Assembly: GCF_001612725.1 (NCBI RefSeq)
Contig: NZ_BDAZ01000032.1
Span: 1-64,000, forward strand
Length of the DNA: 64,000 nucleotides
Source: Nocardia anaemiae NBRC 100462
GTDB taxonomy: Bacteria; Actinomycetota; Actinomycetes; Mycobacteriales; Mycobacteriaceae
Direction of reading: 5' to 3'
In this document: in pieces, positions 32,559-40,900 of the stretch
Layout of the letters: every line of letters begins with the position of its first letter
How positions within the stretch are numbered: position 1 is the stretch's first letter
Translations under genes and position numbers: made by a program
The notes under the pieces: model-generated
Told to the model about the DNA's origin: nothing
The model's database searches: none
Seen by the model: the letters and a program-made list of their open reading frames with translations, nothing else

Positions 32559-32762
32559 ATGGCCTCGTATCTGGACCTGGTACTGCAACCGGCCGCGTCG
32601 GAGGTCGCCGGAACGGTACTGGGTTTCCTGCGAAATGTCGCACACGACCTGATCGCCGGGTTCGGCTCCTCCACCGGCGATTGGTTCAACGGCTCATCGA
32701 CCGGCAATAGCGGTGCGGGATCGTCTACCGGGGACTGGTTCCTCGGCTCGTCCACGCCGTAA
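32559..32762 (+). CDS. Small protein with GSSTGDWF repeats
   Basis: 67 residues from ATG 32559, with GAAAGGGG about nine bases upstream as a ribosome site. The first 35 residues are amphipathic (MASYLDLVLQPAASEVAGTV, LGFLRNVAHDLIAGF). The tail is a low-complexity Gly/Ser/Thr stretch with two GSSTGDWF(N/L)GSST units. There is no signal peptide and I recognise no family. It stands alone, convergent with the sigma-factor gene. Being so short it could be spurious, but the ribosome site and the tidy repeat favour a real gene. Confidence 0.55.
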   Translation: MASYLDLVLQPAASEVAGTVLGFLRNVAHDLIAGFGSSTGDWFNGSSTGNSGAGSSTGDWFLGSSTP

Positions 32763-32811
32763 TCCGGAGGCGGTGTCAGGCCTGGCGATGAGGGCCCGGC
32801 CTGGCATCGCT

Positions 32812-33732
32812 TCACCCGAGGCGGACGTGCGATAGTTTTTCCGGATTCGCGAGATCGTAGGTGCCGCAGACCAATCCGTCGCGAACCGCGAATCCGATCA
32901 CCCTTGGCGGACCATCGAGCCGCCCGTAACCCGGGCCGACCCGATACACGACCAGACCCAATTGCCCATTGACCGTGGCGAATTCGAATTCCAGCGTCGG
33001 CTCCGATGAGCCGTCCAAACCATACTTGCGCACCAGCCCGAGGAGAAAACGGGCGACCTTGTCCGCACCGGCGATGACATTGATCGCGGTGGCCGTGGTG
33101 CCGTTCGCATCGCCGATCATCACCGAATCCGGGTGCAGCGCAGCTGTTATCGCGCCGATATCACCGGCCGACAGCGCGTCGATGAACTTGCGCACCGCGG
33201 CCGCGTGCTCGACATCCGGGACGGGCGGCGGGGCCTGTGCGACGGATTTCCTGGCCCGCACGGCGAGTTGACGCGCCGCCTCCACCGAAATGCCGAGGAT
33301 CTCGGCGATCTCGTCGAATGGCACCGAAAGCCCGTCGTGCAGCACGAATGCCACCCGCTGCGGCGGCGTCAGGCTCTCCAGCACCACCATGGCCGCGAGA
33401 CTGCATTCCTGTTTGCGGACCACCGCCTCCAACGGATCCGGCATGGTCGATGGGTTGATAGCCGTCACGACCGGCTCCGGAAGCCACTGCCCCACATAGG
33501 TTTCCCGGCGCACCGCGGCACTGCGCAAGCGGTCCAGGCAGATTCGGCTGACCACGGTGGTCAGCCAGCCACGCAGATCCTCGATCTCGGATTGATGCGC
33601 ACCGGCCAGCCGCAGCCAACTCTCCTGCACCGCGTCCTCGGCGTCGCCCGCACTGCCCGTCAGCCGGTAGGCGACCGAGAGCAGATGCGCCCGATGCGAT
33701 TCGAACAAGTCGGCGAGAAGAGCGGCAACCAT
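32812..33732 (-). CDS. sigJ: ECF RNA polymerase sigma factor, SigJ-like with SnoaL C-terminal domain
   Basis: A 306-residue sigma factor. Region 2 is at residues ~6-70 (LFESHRAHLLSVAYRLTGSAGDAEDAVQESWLRL), region 4 at ~110-165 (LESLTPPQRVAFVLHDGLSVPFDEIAEILGISVEAARQLAVRARKSV), and a SnoaL/NTF2-like domain follows (AVRKFIDALSAGDIGAITAALHPDSVMIGD). This is the ECF41/SigJ layout, in which the C-terminal domain replaces an anti-sigma factor as regulator. SigJ members are often paired with a carboxymuconolactone decarboxylase or oxidoreductase; an AhpD-like gene lies 2.7 kb away. ATG 33732. Confidence 0.9.
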   Translation of the reverse strand: MVAALLADLFESHRAHLLSVAYRLTGSAGDAEDAVQESWLRLAGAHQSEIEDLRGWLTTVVSRICLDRLRSAAVRRETYVGQWLPEPVVTAINPSTMPDPLEAVVRKQECSLAAMVVLESLTPPQRVAFVLHDGLSVPFDEIAEILGISVEAARQLAVRARKSVAQAPPPVPDVEHAAAVRKFIDALSAGDIGAITAALHPDSVMIGDANGTTATAINVIAGADKVARFLLGLVRKYGLDGSSEPTLEFEFATVNGQLGLVVYRVGPGYGRLDGPPRVIGFAVRDGLVCGTYDLANPEKLSHVRLG

Positions 33733-33793
33733 TGAGCTGATTCTACGTTCCGCGCTGATGGGCCCGACGAGCCGGTCATGACACCATGCTCAT

Positions 33794-34375
33794 ATGGAGG
33801 ATCATCCGCTCTCGGACACAACCATCTGGTTGTCGCGGCCTACCGAGGCCGATATCGACGATATCGTCGCATGCTGCCAGGAGCCCAGCATTGCCGAGTG
33901 GGTGACGATTCCGGTGCCGTATCACCGGAAGAATGCCGAATCCTTCCTCGACGATATGGTCGCCCCAGGCTGGGCCACCCGCAGTCCGATCTGGGCGCTG
34001 CGCACGCGCGCGGACGGACCGGTCGTCGGCATGATCGATCTCAACGCACGCGACGACTCGGCATCGGAGATCGGCTTCTGGCTGGTCTCCGCGGCACGCG
34101 GGCACGGACTGATGTCGCGTGCGGTCGCCCTGGTGTGCGAATTCGGTTTTCAGCCAGCAGGATTGGGGCTGAGCCGGATCAGCTGGCGGGCCTTCGTCGG
34201 CAACTACGCCTCGGCCGCGGTGGCTCGCCGCAACGGTTTTCGCTACGAGGGCATGGCACGACTCGGCAGTATGCAGCGCGGCAGCCGCCGCGATACCTGG
34301 CTGGCTGGACGGCTGGCGACGGATCCGCCCGGACCGGCGCCGAATTGGCCGCCCGATGTATTCGGCAGCGCGTAG
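33794..34375 (+). CDS. GNAT family N-acetyltransferase (RimJ/RimL type)
   Basis: A 193-residue acetyltransferase. It shows LSRPTEADIDDIVACCQEPSIAEWVTIPVPY at the start, EIGFWLVSAARGHGLMSRAVALVCEFGF (motif A, acetyl-CoA binding) and ISWRAFVGNYASAAVARRNGFRYEG (motif B). This is the RimJ/RimL subfamily, whose members acetylate protein N-termini, ribosomal proteins or small amines. The target is unknown. The start is ATG 33794. It is divergent from sigJ. Confidence 0.88.
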   Translation: MEDHPLSDTTIWLSRPTEADIDDIVACCQEPSIAEWVTIPVPYHRKNAESFLDDMVAPGWATRSPIWALRTRADGPVVGMIDLNARDDSASEIGFWLVSAARGHGLMSRAVALVCEFGFQPAGLGLSRISWRAFVGNYASAAVARRNGFRYEGMARLGSMQRGSRRDTWLAGRLATDPPGPAPNWPPDVFGSA

Positions 34376-34451
34376 CGATTCGATAAGGGGTCGGGCGACG
34401 GGTAGGACCGAACCGGCGACGGGCGCGGCACAACAGTCGTAGATTGCGAAT

Positions 34452-34994
34452 ATGGCGGCCGATGCCCGATTCGAGTGGATCGCCGAAACCATGCACCTGC
34501 GGCCCGACGACCGGATCCTGGAGATCGGTCCCGGCTCCAGCGACTCGATCGCTTATCTGGCCGCACGGCTGGACGGCGGTCGGATCGTCGGCGTCGATCG
34601 TTCCCCGGCGGCCATCGCCCGTGCGAGCAAACGCCATGCCGCATTGATCGAATCCGGCAAGGTCCACCTGCTGCACGCCGGACTCGAACAGCTCGACCGT
34701 GCCCGGGTACTCGCCGAAATCGGACCGGCCCGCGGCTTCGACAAGGTTGTCGCCGTCAATGTGAATCTGTTCTGGACCAGACGGCCCACCGCCGAACTGA
34801 CGCTGATCCGGCAGGTCCTCACGCCCGATGGCGCGCTGTACCTGTTCTACGGATACGGACAACCGGACGGACCGCCCGGCGCCGGTCCCAAGCCCGCACC
34901 CGGACATCTCATCGATTATCTGGCGACCGCGGGCTTCGACGGCACCACCGTGTGCTCCGGCGATATTCTCGGCGTCGTCGCGAAACCGCGCTGA
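34452..34994 (+). CDS. SAM-dependent methyltransferase (class I)
   Basis: A 180-residue Rossmann-fold methyltransferase. Motif I is ILEIGPGSSDSIAYLAARL (AdoMet binding), followed by the acidic end of strand 2 (IVGVDRSPAAIARASKRHA), a motif-II-like region (GFDKVVAVNVNLFW) and LTPDGALYLFYGYGQP. It is short, with no visible substrate-recognition domain. The start is ATG 34452. It is followed by a hairpin terminator and the convergent DAHP synthase gene. The substrate is unknown. Confidence 0.85.
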   Translation: MAADARFEWIAETMHLRPDDRILEIGPGSSDSIAYLAARLDGGRIVGVDRSPAAIARASKRHAALIESGKVHLLHAGLEQLDRARVLAEIGPARGFDKVVAVNVNLFWTRRPTAELTLIRQVLTPDGALYLFYGYGQPDGPPGAGPKPAPGHLIDYLATAGFDGTTVCSGDILGVVAKPR

Positions 34995-35005
34995 ATCCGA
35001 AGCCG

Positions 35006-35027
35006 CGCCCCGGCTTTCACCGGGGCG
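35006..35027. terminator. Hairpin between the methyltransferase and DAHP synthase genes
   Basis: Arms cgccccgg (35006-35013) and ccggggcg (35020-35027) around loop ctttca, in the 47-bp space between two convergent stop codons. Confidence 0.65.
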
Positions 35028-35041
35028 ACAGGCTCGGAGTT

Positions 35042-36184
35042 TCAGTGATCGCGGCGCTGCCGCACCGCATCGGCCAGGCAATCGAGTTGGGCGGCCGTGG
35101 TCTCCCAATCGATGCAGGCATCGGTGATGGACTGACCGTAGGTCAACGCGTCGGCGTGCCCGAGGGTCAGATCCTGGCGGCCCGCGACGAGGAAGCTCTC
35201 CAACATCACACCGACCACACCCGGCTCGCCCGCGGCCAACCGGCCCGCGATATCGGTGACCACATCGACCTGCTTGTTGTGATCCTTATTGCTGTTGCCG
35301 TGGCTGGCGTCCACCACGATCCGCTGCGGTAGCGATGCCTTCTCCAAGCGGATGCAGGCCTCGCGGACCGAGGCGGCGTCGTAGTTCGGGCCGGTGCTAC
35401 CCCCGCGCAGGATCACATGGCAGTCCGGATTTCCGGTGGTGCGGATCAGCGCCGAGCGGCCGTCCAGATCGGTGCCGGGGAATACGTGGCTGGCCGCGGC
35501 TGCCCGTACACCGTCGACGGCCACCTGCACATCGCCGTCGGTGCCGTTCTTGATGCCGACCGGCATGGACAGCGCGCTGCTGAGCTGGCGGTGCACCTGG
35601 CTGGCCGCGGTGCGCGCGCCGATCGCGCCGTAGGAGACCAGGTCCGCGATGTACTGCGGGGTGATCGGGTCGAGGAATTCACAGGCCACGGGCAGACCGA
35701 GCGCGGTGATATCGACCAGCAGCTTGCGGCCGATGCCGAGGCCGGTATTGACGTCGAAGGAGCCGTCCAGGTGCGGATCGTTGATCAGCCCCTTCCAGCC
35801 GAGGGTGGTGCGCGGCTTCTCGAAGTACACCCGCATCACCACGTGCAGCCGATCGTCGAGCTCGGCCGCCTTGGCGGCGAGGCGGCGGGCGTAGTCCAAT
35901 GCGGCGGCCGGATCGTGGACCGAACACGGCCCGACGATCACCATCAGGCGATCGTCGGTGCCATCGAGCACATCGACCGTGGCTTTTCGACCGGCTCGGA
36001 CCACGTCGGCCAGCGGATCGGTGATCCGGTGCACCTGGCGCACCTCGGCGGGTGAGCGCAACGGGCTCACACTCAGGGTGCGCTGGTCATCCAGATCGAA
36101 CAGCATCGCGGAGCGATTCGATGAGGGGTGGTGGTCGGGTGACGGGTGGGCATGCCGCGCGTCGACGTCGGCTGCGGTAGTCAT
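35042..36184 (-). CDS. aroF: 3-Deoxy-7-phosphoheptulonate (DAHP) synthase, class I
   Basis: A 380-residue enzyme that condenses phosphoenolpyruvate with erythrose-4-phosphate, the first step to chorismate. It is the class I (AroF/G/H) type: VIVGPCSVHDPAAALDYARRL, MRVYFEKPRTTLGWKGLINDPHLDGSFDVNTGL, GARTAASQVHRQLSS, CHVILRGGSTGPNYD and IVVDASHGNSNKDH are all intact. The start is ATG 36184 (MTTAADVDARHA); the frame is open further upstream through the leader. Chorismate feeds both aromatic amino acids and the salicylate synthase encoded at 43277. Upstream lie a hairpin and a leader ORF rich in aromatic codons, suggesting attenuation. Confidence 0.92.
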   Translation of the reverse strand: MTTAADVDARHAHPSPDHHPSSNRSAMLFDLDDQRTLSVSPLRSPAEVRQVHRITDPLADVVRAGRKATVDVLDGTDDRLMVIVGPCSVHDPAAALDYARRLAAKAAELDDRLHVVMRVYFEKPRTTLGWKGLINDPHLDGSFDVNTGLGIGRKLLVDITALGLPVACEFLDPITPQYIADLVSYGAIGARTAASQVHRQLSSALSMPVGIKNGTDGDVQVAVDGVRAAAASHVFPGTDLDGRSALIRTTGNPDCHVILRGGSTGPNYDAASVREACIRLEKASLPQRIVVDASHGNSNKDHNKQVDVVTDIAGRLAAGEPGVVGVMLESFLVAGRQDLTLGHADALTYGQSITDACIDWETTAAQLDCLADAVRQRRDH

Positions 36185-36234
36185 CGCTTGTGGGTTCCTT
36201 TTCGTCAAGGCCGACCCACGGACGTGAAACCCGT

Positions 36235-36258
36235 CGAGCCGGTCCATCATCCGGCTCG
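36235..36258 (-). promoter_or_regulatory. Hairpin in the DAHP synthase leader
   Basis: Perfect arms cgagccgg (36235-36242) and ccggctcg (36251-36258) with an 8-base loop, between the leader-peptide stop and the aroF start. There is no T-run after it. It could be the pause, terminator or anti-terminator element of an attenuator. Confidence 0.4.
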
Positions 36259-36273
36259 GGGTTGGAAATGAGG

Positions 36274-36345
36274 TCAGCGCAAATGGTTGCCGCAGACCGA
36301 CCCACCCTGGGCCGGTTCGCTAAACCAGAAATAGACGCGCTGCAC
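36274..36345 (-). CDS. Putative aromatic leader peptide of the DAHP synthase gene
   Basis: GTG 36345 opens a 23-codon ORF that begins MQRVYFWFSEP and stops at TGA 36276-36274, 90 bases before aroF. Codons 5-8 are Tyr-Phe-Trp-Phe, the three amino acids whose synthesis the downstream enzyme starts. TACAGT (36358-36353), a good -10 hexamer, ends seven bases before the GTG, so translation is probably leaderless. An attenuation role by ribosome stalling is inferred from the composition and position; a hairpin follows at 36235-36258. Confidence 0.6.
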   Translation of the reverse strand: MQRVYFWFSEPAQGGSVCGNHLR

Positions 36346-36396
36346 GACGGTGACTGTACCAGGGACTATCCGCAGGGCCGACTTTCGTGCCGAAGC

Positions 36397-36867
36397 TCAC
36401 CCGAACTGACCCGGGACGTAGTCACCGGCCGGGGTGCGGGCGATCACATTCATCCGGTTCCAGGCGTTGATCGTCGCGATGGCCGCGATGAGTGCCGCGG
36501 TCTGATCGTCGTCGTAGTGCTTGCGCACCTGCTCCCAGGTCTCGTCGCTGACGCCGCGGCCGTCACCGATGCGGGTGGCCTCTTCGGTCAGTGCGAGGGC
36601 GGCCCGCTCGGCCTCGGTGAAGACGGTGGCCTCGTGCCAGGCGGCGACCAGGTTGAGTCGCACGGAGGTCTCGCCCGCGTGCGCGGCGTCCTTGGTGTGC
36701 ATATCGACGCACATGCCGCAGCCGTTGATCTGGCTGGCGCGGATCTTGACCAGCTCGTAGGTGGCCTTGGGAAGAGAGGATCCGTCGACGACCTTGCCCG
36801 CGGTGATGAGGCGCTTGACGTAGCTGCCCGCGACAGGGTTGGCGTAGAGGTTGAAGCGCTGTTCCAT
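36397..36867 (-). CDS. Carboxymuconolactone decarboxylase/AhpD-like protein
   Basis: A 156-residue, all-helical protein. The AhpD active-site motif is present: GCGMCVDMHTKDA with Cys50, Cys53 and His57. The rest (NLVAAWHEATVFTEAERAALALTEEATRI and IATINAWNRMNVIARTPAG) fits the CMD/AhpD fold. Members act as alkyl-hydroperoxide or thiol-linked peroxidase partners. The start is ATG 36867 with AAAGG shortly upstream. It is upstream of the DAHP synthase leader on the same strand, but the leader has its own promoter-like sequence. Confidence 0.9.
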   Translation of the reverse strand: MEQRFNLYANPVAGSYVKRLITAGKVVDGSSLPKATYELVKIRASQINGCGMCVDMHTKDAAHAGETSVRLNLVAAWHEATVFTEAERAALALTEEATRIGDGRGVSDETWEQVRKHYDDDQTAALIAAIATINAWNRMNVIARTPAGDYVPGQFG

Positions 36868-37007
36868 GATCTGTGCCTTTCCATTCGGTTGGGTTCACAG
36901 AGAGGACGACGCGGCCCACCCCAGTGTGACAGGCCCGAATGTGACCCGCATCACGCAACATCACCGACTCGGCCGGACCGAGTCGACCCGCGCCGCAATG
37001 GATTCGG

Positions 37008-37886
37008 TTACTTGCCGAAGGTGTAGGTGACGCCGGTCAGCTTCTCCGACAGGTCCCACAGGCCGCGCGCGACCTGCTCGTCCTTGGCGGCCGCGGTGGA
37101 ACCGGACAGCCCCGGATAGCCGCGCATACCGCCCCATCCGACCGGACCGTAGAACGCGCCGGGCTCGACCTGTTCGGTCGCCGCGTAGATCTCCGGCAGC
37201 GCACCCATTTCGGCGCTCTGCGCCAGCAGCCGGTTGCCCAGCGCCATGACCGTGTCCAGGACGGACTCGGTATGGGACTGCAGTTCCGTTGCGGCATAAC
37301 CGGGATGTGCGGCCACCGAAATCTTCGACGAACCCGCCGCGGTGAGCCTGCGCTGCAGTTCATAGGCGAACATGAGGTTGGCCAACTTCGCCTGACCGTA
37401 GGCGGACCAGCGCTGGTATTTGCGCCGCTCCCAGTTCAGATCGTCCAGATCGATCTTGCCGACCCGGTGCGCACCGCTGGAGACGGTTACCACGCGGTCC
37501 GAAATCTTGTCCAGCAGTAGCCCGGTCAGCGCGAAGTGACCGAGATGATTTGTGCCGATCTGCATTTCGAAGCCGTCGGCGGTCCGCTGCTGCGGCACCG
37601 CCATAACGCCCGCGTTATTGATCAGCACGTCGGCCCGGTCCACCGCATCGGCGAACGCACGCACCGAGGCCAGATTCGCGAGATCGAGTTCGCGCACCTC
37701 GGCCCGCGCCCCGATCTCACCTGCCACTTTCTCGCCCTTGGCCACATTCCGACAGGCCAGGACCACCTGCGCACCCGCCCCGGCCAGCGCACGCGCCGCC
37801 ACCGCACCCAGCCCGCTGTTCGCGCCGGTGACGATGATCGTGCGGCCAGTCTGATCGGGAATGTTCGAGGTATCCCAATGGCTCAT
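37008..37886 (-). CDS. Short-chain dehydrogenase/reductase (oxidoreductase)
   Basis: A 292-residue classical SDR. Cofactor motif TGANSGLGAVAARALAGAGA, NNAGVM, catalytic Ser in VTVSSGAHR and Tyr/Lys in SAYGQAKLAN are intact. The Arg in the second strand region (ACRNVAKGE) suggests NADP(H). It resembles the retinol-dehydrogenase-like SDRs common in actinobacteria; the substrate is unknown. ATG 37886 (MSHWDTSNIPDQTGR) is preferred; the frame is open three codons upstream. Confidence 0.9.
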   Translation of the reverse strand: MSHWDTSNIPDQTGRTIIVTGANSGLGAVAARALAGAGAQVVLACRNVAKGEKVAGEIGARAEVRELDLANLASVRAFADAVDRADVLINNAGVMAVPQQRTADGFEMQIGTNHLGHFALTGLLLDKISDRVVTVSSGAHRVGKIDLDDLNWERRKYQRWSAYGQAKLANLMFAYELQRRLTAAGSSKISVAAHPGYAATELQSHTESVLDTVMALGNRLLAQSAEMGALPEIYAATEQVEPGAFYGPVGWGGMRGYPGLSGSTAAAKDEQVARGLWDLSEKLTGVTYTFGK

Positions 37887-37911
37887 GATCGCCAAGTCTA
37901 GTGCGCGCGGC

Positions 37912-40900
37912 TCACGCCTGGGCGAGGATCTCCTCGTCGGTCATGGCCAGCACCTCGAGGTACAACTCGGCGACGGCATCCAGCCGATCGGGCGTGCCAC
38001 GGCCGGTCTCCCGCTCGACCAGTCGCCCCGCCAACCCGGCCACCGTCCGACCGACCAGCAGGTCGGCGACCAGCGCGTGGTCGACCTCCAGCCATTCGCG
38101 GATCCTGGCGACAGCCGTGGTGGCCAGCACCGAGTCACCGCCCGCGCCGAAGAAATCATCGTGCACGCCGATGCGATCGGTACCGAGCACGTCGGCGACA
38201 ATGGTGGCCAGCGCGGACTCCAGCGGCGTGCGCGGGCGCGCGTCCACCGCGTCGGCCGCATCGGGCTCCAGCAGCGCGACCACCGCGCGGCGATCCAGTT
38301 TGCCGTTGTCGGTCAACGGCATCTGCTCGAGGATCTCGATGCGAGTGGGAATCATGTAGCTGGGCAATAGATCTCGCACTGCCGCGATAATCTCTTCGAC
38401 GGACCCGACCTCCCCCGAGACCGCCGCGACCAGCTTCGGCGCACCCGTGCCGACCACCGCGGCCATCGCGTGCCGCACACCCGGCGCGGTGCGCAGTCCA
38501 CTTTCCACCTCGCCCAATTCCACTCGATATCCGCGAATCTGGACCTGATGGTCGGCGCGACCGAGGAATTCGATGGTGCCGTCCGGCCAGTAGCGGGCTA
38601 TATCACCGGTGCGGTACCAGCGCAGATCGTCGTGGACGACGAACCGCTCCGCGGTGCGCTCCGGGTCATTGCGATAGCCCGCCGCGACATTCGCACCACC
38701 GACCCACAATTCGCCGGGCACCCAGTCCGGGCAGTCGCGGCCCGCCGAATTCACCACGCGGCAGCGCACATTGCGCAGCGGAACGCCGAACGGAACGGTG
38801 GCCCAATGCTCGGGCGGGTCGGCGACCTCGCAAATGGTGTTGTGGATGGAGGTTTCGGTGGCGCCACCCAAACCGGAGAACCGGCAGCCCGGCACCTGCC
38901 TGGCCAGCCGCCGCGCCAGATCCGCGCCGACCCAGTCACCGCCGAGCGTGGCCGCGCGCAGCGAATCACCAAGATGGTCACCGCCGATCTCCAGGATCAT
39001 ATCGAGCATGCTCGGTACGCAGTTGAGGATCGAAACCCGGTGCCGGGTCAGCAATTCCACCCAGCTGGTCGCCTCCTCGCGTTGCGCGGCCGACAGCGCG
39101 ACCACCGAACCGCCGACGGCGAACATGCCGAACATGTCGTAGACGGAGGCGTCGAATTCCAGCGCGGACAGTCCGAGCACGCGGTCGGCCGGGCCGACCT
39201 CGAACCACTCGTTCACCGCGTCGATGGTGTTCATCGCACCGCGGTGCGGCACGTCGACGCCCTTGGGCACACCGGTGGAGCCGGAGGTGAAAAGCACATA
39301 GGCGATCGACTCCGGATCGGGAATCACCGGCTCGGACAAGGGATTCCGATGGATACGCGCAGCCGAGAGCGGCAGACAGGTGATCTCCGGGCGACCCATA
39401 TCGGCGCCGTCGACGGTGAGCGCGGCGACCACGTCACCGGTGCGCAGGATCTCCGCGCGCCGCCCGACCGGCTGATCGAAACCGATGGGCACATAGGCCG
39501 CACCCGCCGCGAGCACACCAAGTACGGCGACGATCTGATCCGGCCCCTTCGGCAGCTGCACCGCGACGGTTTCACCCGCCCGCACCCCGATATCGCGCAG
39601 CGCCGCCGCGACCGAAAGCGCTTGTGCGGCAAGCTCGCTATAGCTCCAGCCGTCATCCACGCCGTCGCGCTGCCACAGCACCGCGGGTGCGTCGGGCGCG
39701 CTGCGGGCGTGGTCGAAGAAGCCCTGGTGCAGCGCCCGTCCGGAGACCGGCCCATCGGTCGCGTTCACCGTTGCGCGCACCGCAGCCTGGGCGACCGGCA
39801 GTTGCACCGCGGCCTCCGCGCTCCAGCCCGCCTCGCCCGCGCCCAGCCTGCCGATCGCCTCGGTGTAGCTGGTGAACATGGCGTCGATCATGCCCACGGG
39901 GAATGCGGATTCGCGCACGTCCCAGTTGAGCAGCAGTCCGCCGCGCACCTCGGTGACCTGCGCGTCCAACAGCACCTGCGGGCCCTGCGAGATGATCCAC
40001 ACCGGCTCGCCGAAGGTCTCGGTGACCGAGTCGGCGAACAACTCGCCCAAGTTGAGCGCGCTGGTGTAGACGATCGGCGCGAGCACCGGTTCGCCGCACT
40101 GCCTGCCCAGATCGCGTAGCACCTCCAACCCGGAATACGCGGTGTGCGCGCCACTTTCGTGCATCGCCCGCTGCAGTGCCCTGGCCCGCTCGGTGACCGT
40201 CACGTTGTCGGTGACATCCACCTCCAGCATGATCGAGGAGGTGAAATCGCCGATCACCCGGTCGATATCCGGATGCACCGGTTCCCGGTGGAACAGCGGC
40301 ACATTCAGCAGGAAGCGGCTGCACGCCGACCAGCCGCCGATGGTCTCGGCAAAGACCGCGGCCAATGCCATCGCTGGGGTAATCCCACGGGCATGTGCGG
40401 CCGCGAGCAATCGGCCCTTGGCTTCTGGCTCCAACCAGTGGTTATAGCGCACGGTCCGATGCGGCTCGGCGCGTTCGCCGACCGGAACGGTCGGCAGTTC
40501 CGGTGCGCCGGGCAGCTCCGGCAGCCGATCGCGCCACCACTGCTTATCGCGTGCCCTGGCAACGGGATCCACCGTGCGCTCGGTGCGATAGCGGCGATAG
40601 CTGTAACCCTGCGGCGGTACCGTGCCGCCGCGGTAGAGCTCGGCGAGGTCGGCGACGAGTACGCGATAGCTCATCGCGTCACCCGCGATCATGTCGACAT
40701 CCAGATGCAGCCGGGTGCGGCCGTCGGCGAGCAGGCTCAGGGTCACATCGAGCACCTGGCCGTCCTCGATGGCCAGCCGCTGATGAGTCTTGTTGTCGCG
40801 CAGGCGATCCAGCTCGGCCTCCGCCTCGGCATGCGTGCGTAGATCGACGACCGAGAATACCGGTCGGCCGGGAGTGCGGATTGTCTGCTGGGTACCGTCG

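Noticed and set aside
36235..36300. T-box riboswitch in front of DAHP synthase
   Set aside because: I looked for the conserved T-box sequence AGGGTGGNACCGCG and did not find it; the aromatic leader ORF is the better explanation.
38470..40119. A 549-codon plus-strand frame inside the NRPS gene
   Set aside because: Its His/Arg-rich composition and lack of motifs mark it as an antisense shadow of the NRPS, whose motifs are all intact on the minus strand.
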